Made by a program: the position numbers and the translations under genes | In this document: piece by piece, positions 45,701 through 51,700 of the stretch | How the letters are laid out: every line of letters starts with the position of its first letter | Numbering within the stretch: position 1 is the stretch's first letter | The notes under the pieces: model-generated | Seen by the model: only the letters and a program-made list of their open reading frames with translations | The model's database searches: none | What the model was told of the DNA's origin: nothing | IMG/VR virus record: IMGVR_UViG_3300043773_000921 | Span: 24,549-88,548 of that record | DNA length: 64,000 bases | From: a virus | Reading direction: 5' to 3' (one strand)

Positions 45701-48700
45701 CCAATTGCCTTGTTTTTGTGTTACTCCATACTTTTTATCGACTTCATCAAATAATTCAGCTTGCTTTTCATCAGTTAGCAAAAATTCTGATACATAGTGC
45801 GATATTTCGTGGCTTAATGTTTTAGGATTAAATGCGCCATTATGCATGTTCATGTGTATCTTTCCAAGCTTGTCTACAAAACCATGATATAAATCTGATT
45901 TTATAATGCCAAGTTGAATGCCTTCACCAAGGATATCTTCAAGTTCTGATTGTATTTCGGCAAATGAGCTAGTATAGTTTTCTAGTTCTTGTTGATTTGT
46001 TATTTTAGAAGCAAGACCTTTTGTATCGTCAAGTAGTATGCCGGCAGAAATATCTATTACAGGCATTCTTAAAAATAGTCCTTTAACAGTTGACATGTAC
46101 TCAATGCCAGTTACTTCTTTTCCGCCTTGCATTTTTGTATTTAATCTAAACTGAGATACTAAACTTTCATACTTATATTTATAGTCTGCATCTTTTACTG
46201 GAGATAAAAATGCAGCTAAATCGTTTAGAACTTCAAGTCTTATTTTAATCCTTTCGTTTATTGTTGTTTCGTTTTCTGCATCTTTTTCGGTGTAAAGCTT
46301 TTGAGCTATTACTGAATTATATCGTAGTGAAAAAGAGTTGTTAAATGCAAATATAGAATCGGTACCTTGAAGTGCTTGTTTGTTTACAGCTTCATTTGGT
46401 TTTTTCTGGTTAACAGCATTTTGCAAAATACCACGCATTCTATTTACTTCGTTGAGCATAAGATTTTTCTGCTCATCGTTCATATTGCTTGCAGTAACAG
46501 ACTGGAATATTATTTTCTGCCCATTGTCTTTATTTCCAAAATGTGCTATTGCGTAAGTTTCCGCTATACCATCTTTATTAACTCCCTGGAAAGTTTCTGT
46601 AATTTCCATACCATACATACCAACCATATCTTTTACTTGGCTGTATGACATTACCGGTATGTCTTTATGGAATCCAATAAATGACGATGCGCTAATATTG
46701 TTTTTATTGGCAGATGTATAAAACTCAGTTCTATTTGCGTTGTATAACTTTTCTACTATTCCAAATAATGTATTGTTGTACACTTCAAGATTTTCTTGTT
46801 GTGGGTTATCTGGTACGGTTTTATTTGCTCTTTCTGGATTTTGTAAGTAGTGTGTTGTAAAATATTTAAATCCATCACCATTGTCAATAGACACTTGAAG
46901 TACGTATGGAAATGCTGTATTTACACTACCATTCCAATCTACTGTAGGCATGTTTTTAACAATCTCAATTTTTACTTCAAATCTTTGACCAAGATTTTTG
47001 TAGAGCATTGCCGTTGCATTAGCCATTTCTTGGTACTTAGCAGCTAATGTCTTCTTGTCTGTTAACGGCCCCATTGCAGGAGTATAACCAATAGTTTTAC
47101 CAAACAATGTCAATATGCCTGATTGAGTAAATGATATTAAAGCATTTTCATACTTGTCTAAAATATCAATAGAAGGAGATAATGCAAGTTCACTAAATTT
47201 TTCTAATGGTATTACCATTTTTAATTTATCTGTTTTTACAGAATATGTGCCATCGTCATTTGATATTATTCTAGTTACTTTTATTATTTCTCCATCTGGC
47301 TTTCTATAAGTACCACCAACAACAACAACAAATGGATTACCATTTACAAAAGTTGTAACTAGATTTACATTGTTTTCGCCTGTTTTAAGTGTTAATCCAA
47401 ACTCGCCATTATCAATAGTTGATTCAATATTAGAATGGTCTGTATCTGTATCTTGATTACCGTCTAAGTTGTCTAGTTCATCTTCTGACATATCACCCTG
47501 ATTGCTTACGTTTTGCTCGTATGCAGTTACCGGTTCGTTTGTTTCTTCTTCAAGCGCTTCTTGTTGTTCCTCGTATTGCTTTTTATTTTTGTTTGTTGTT
47601 TTACGCTTTTTGTTAGTTGATTTAACCTGTGTTGTTTTCTTTGGTTTTTTTGAGTTAGACTTTACACCTTTACCTTTTGTGTTATTTGATGCAGCATTTT
47701 TTTCAGGTTTTTCTTCCTCTTGATTTAAGTCTTCTGTTTGAACAACTGGTGCTTTTGGCTTATTTGTATTTCTTACTGGTAATGGTACAGGCTTTACAGC
47801 AGTAAGACCTTTTACCACACCAGATATTCTATTCCAAAGCTGTTGCTTTCTTTCAACTTTTGATTCAGCACTATCATCAAATGATTCTATTTTATCTTCA
47901 CTGACTTTAACAGAGTTTTTGTTGCCTAGTCCATCACCTGTGTAAACAGATACAAACTGAGAAGCACGGCTAACAGCAGTAAGCATATACATATTGTATA
48001 GCTTATTATTGTTATACTGGCTTTTAGTGTCAGTTGTACTATATGGCATATAAACATAAACCTCACCATCTAATGTTCTGCCTTGTGGCGATTTGCTTAA
48101 CTGAGTCATTAAAAATACTCTGTCGTGCTTATCAGGTGATATGTCATTTATTATTTCGTTGTACTCTTTTTCAGAGTGAACAATAATATAACCTATGCCA
48201 GATTCAACTGCAGCTTTTGATTCAGCCAAAAATCCATCCTTGTCATTATTTAACTTGACACCTTTTTTTACATTGTCATCTTCGCTATATGAATAACCAA
48301 ATAACTGCGGAGGGCCTAATTCATTATTTTTAGCATTTCTTCTAAACTCAGTTTGTATTTTATAGATTTCAATAAAGCTACTTCTTTTTACTGAAGTTAT
48401 ATTAAAACCATGTTGAGTAAACTGTTCTATTCTTGGTGAATTGTCATATATTTCACCAGATGGAGGTGCTTGTAATGTGTCGCCAAGCAGGAATACTGTG
48501 TTGGATTCATCAATAAAACCTACATTGTCTACGGTAGATATTTTTTTACCACCTATTTTGCTATAGTTAAATGCAATGGAGTTTTTCTCTTCATCGCTAT
48601 ACAATGATATTTCATCGGCAAATATTACATAGTCCTTGTATTGGTCTTGTTTTTTAACAAAATCACTAACAAGGTAAAATTCGGCATGAACGCCTTTAGG

Positions 48701-51700
48701 AAAGATATTTTTTACTGTGCTTTCAAGTATGTTTTTTTGCTCTATATTAGGCGCTATAAAAACAAAGTTCTTTTTACCTAATGATAATGCAATCTCAGAT
48801 AATGTTTTGATTATAAAAGTAGATTTACCTACACCACCATAACCAAAAAATGACATTACATTGTCTTTTATATGTTTACCATCTTTATTATATTTTCCAG
48901 TTGCAGAATTTTTTACTCTTTCATATAAACCTTTGGCTTTATTAAATCTGCCTTCTCTGCTTGCACCTATTTTCATGGTACTTTTCACATGATCTAATAA
49001 TTCTATAAATGCTACATCTGGATTTGCTTCATTTCTTTTTATATTTTCTGATAAGTGAGTAATACCTATCATTACGTTCATAATCTGTTCTGCGGTATGG
49101 TCGCCTGCAGGATATTTTGACTTATCAAGTTCAAACTTTTGACTAGCATCTACGGCATCAATAACATTACTTATAGCACCAAATGCAATCATTGGGTCTA
49201 CATTCATCATCATATTTATGGCATGATAATAAAATAGTTCTCTGTAAGAATTGTTTTTGTTATGATATTTACTCTTAGTATATCCATCTTTAAATGCTTC
49301 AAAATCAAGCATTAAATCAAATCCTTCAAGAAACATACCTTGTTCTTTTGCACTAGGTATAGAATCTTTACTTTCTACTTTAGTACTCCAAAACTTATCA
49401 AATGTTTTTTTGAATTCATTTTTCTGATCTGGTGTAAGATTTTGAATAAAATAATGCATCCACTGATATGCTTGCATTACTTCTGTTTCGCTTGAATCCA
49501 AAGATATTTCACCAGGAAACTTTACTGTTTGTCCATTAACAACAATGTCATCACCATTTAACTCAGCAACAAGTTCATTATAAACATGTGCCTGCATTTT
49601 AATGACGTTATCTTTTAAATCATTGAGTTTTTTATCTCGATCATCTTTTGATAATGTACTGATAGCAACATTCATAAAATAAGATCTATCTACTGCTATT
49701 TTATTTATATAAGCAGGTAGATTTATTTCATTAAATGTTTGCATATCCATATACTCTTCCTGTATAGGAGAAAGTATTTTATTTTCAGATAACATTTTTG
49801 CCCACTTATAAACAGATAACATTTCCTCTTGGTCTGTTATATTTTTGTTTATTTCTTTGAGCCTTTCTTTCATTTGAGCAGTAAGAACTTTTGTTTCATC
49901 ATACTCTTTTGAAATTTTATTAAGTTCTTCTCTTATATTCATGCCACCAACAGTAGGCATTTTCAAAAATAGTTCATTAACATCATCTATTTCTAAAAAG
50001 TCAAATAACTGGGAGTCATCTACTAGTGTACTTCTGTCAACTGCTTTTTTACCATCAACTTTAATCTGATTAGAGTCCTCGGCAATAAACATTTCTCCGT
50101 TGTACTCAAAAGAATCTTTGCCTTGTGCTTTTGCAGCATCCTGCATTGACACAAATGTCTTTTCATCTATTTCAGTTTCAACATCTTTGTTGACTTTTTT
50201 GTATTTTCTTTGGTTGGCTTGTTGGGTAAAATAATCACCATTATTCCATTCTCCAGTTCTTGTATCTATTCCTCCACCAGGAACATATTTTACTGAACCT
50301 CTATTTTTTAATAATAGTTTTGCATTTTTTATTTCATTGTCAACGCCATTAAGGCCGCTAAATCTTTCTACTTTGTCTTTATTTTTACCAAGTATTTCAT
50401 TGATGGCAGCATCTATTTCATCATTACCAGTTTTGTTGTATAAATCATCAAAAGTAACATCGTCAAATCCAAACTTTTCCCTTACTGAGTTAAAGTCAGT
50501 GTCAAGTTCATTTTGTATTTTTTCCCTTTCGTCATTGATTTTTTTGCTAATATCATCAATCTTTTTACCTACAATTTCTTCAAGATGATTACCATTTACT
50601 TTTTGCAATACATCTTTGATGCTATCAAGATTAGTAAAATCAATAGAATCAAACTCTCCTACAAAATCATTACTTTGCTTAGTTCTTTCTTCTATTGTAG
50701 CTTTTGACTGCTTGAACTGTTCTAGTATTTCTCTGCTATTATAAATAAGATTTAATGCTTTTTCCTGGTCTTTCCACAAATCTCGTTTTTGTGCATTATC
50801 AATAGAATCATTAAATGCTTTTTGCGCTTTTTGTCTTTTGACTTCTGGGTCAGTTTCACTTTCTATGCTACTATAAAGATTATTGTATTCATTATTTACT
50901 AACAAGCCACGAACAAATGTTTGCGCTCTATAGTTTTCAATAGCTTTTCCAGACAATACATCATCAGCGAGTTTACTTACTTGTTTTAAATCTACTTCTT
51001 TTTCTTGTATTTGCCTTTCTAGTTCTTTGTAGTTTACATCTTCAGGTTTTGTGTCTTGAAGTTGTTTTTTTAATCCTTCTATTTCTGTAGATAGTTTTCT
51101 TGCGTTAACAAGATTTTCTACTGTGTCATTTACTAATCTCATATCACCACCGGCAATACGAGCTATTTTATCAGCATCAGTAAGTTTAAATGTTTTAATG
51201 ATTTGACATGCAGCTCTAACGTCTTCAACTAACGATTCAAATGCTATATCGTTTCTACTTTTAATATCTTTTCTTTCTGACTCTGGATACATTGATAAAA
51301 AGTTATCACTAGGATCTGTTATCTTAGAATCAATTCCAACTCTTTCTTTCCAACTTACTAATGCATCATAAGCTTTGTCAAAATCACCGCCAAATTGCAG
51401 TGCATATTCTATTGCATTTTTATCAGAAAAGTTTCTTTTCATTCTACCGCCAAATATAGCACCCATGATACCACCACCAATAGCGCCAGCAAAAAACTCA
51501 TCATAAGGTTTTGAATGAACGGTATTGTCAAACATTCCTTTGCCAGGAGCAGCATATTGATCAGGTCCATCAATGCCAATCATGCCTGAATTATATGCTT
51601 CCTTAAACCAATAATTCATTTGTTTTTCTATCTCTTCTTCCCATCCTTCCTCGTAAGCAGATGCAAATGCTCCAAGTGCTCTACCTTTTAAAGATTTTGG

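Noticed and set aside
41800-47800. Plus-strand frames opposite the giant gene
   Set aside because: They are antisense shadows of a long minus-strand frame with no start context or family features.
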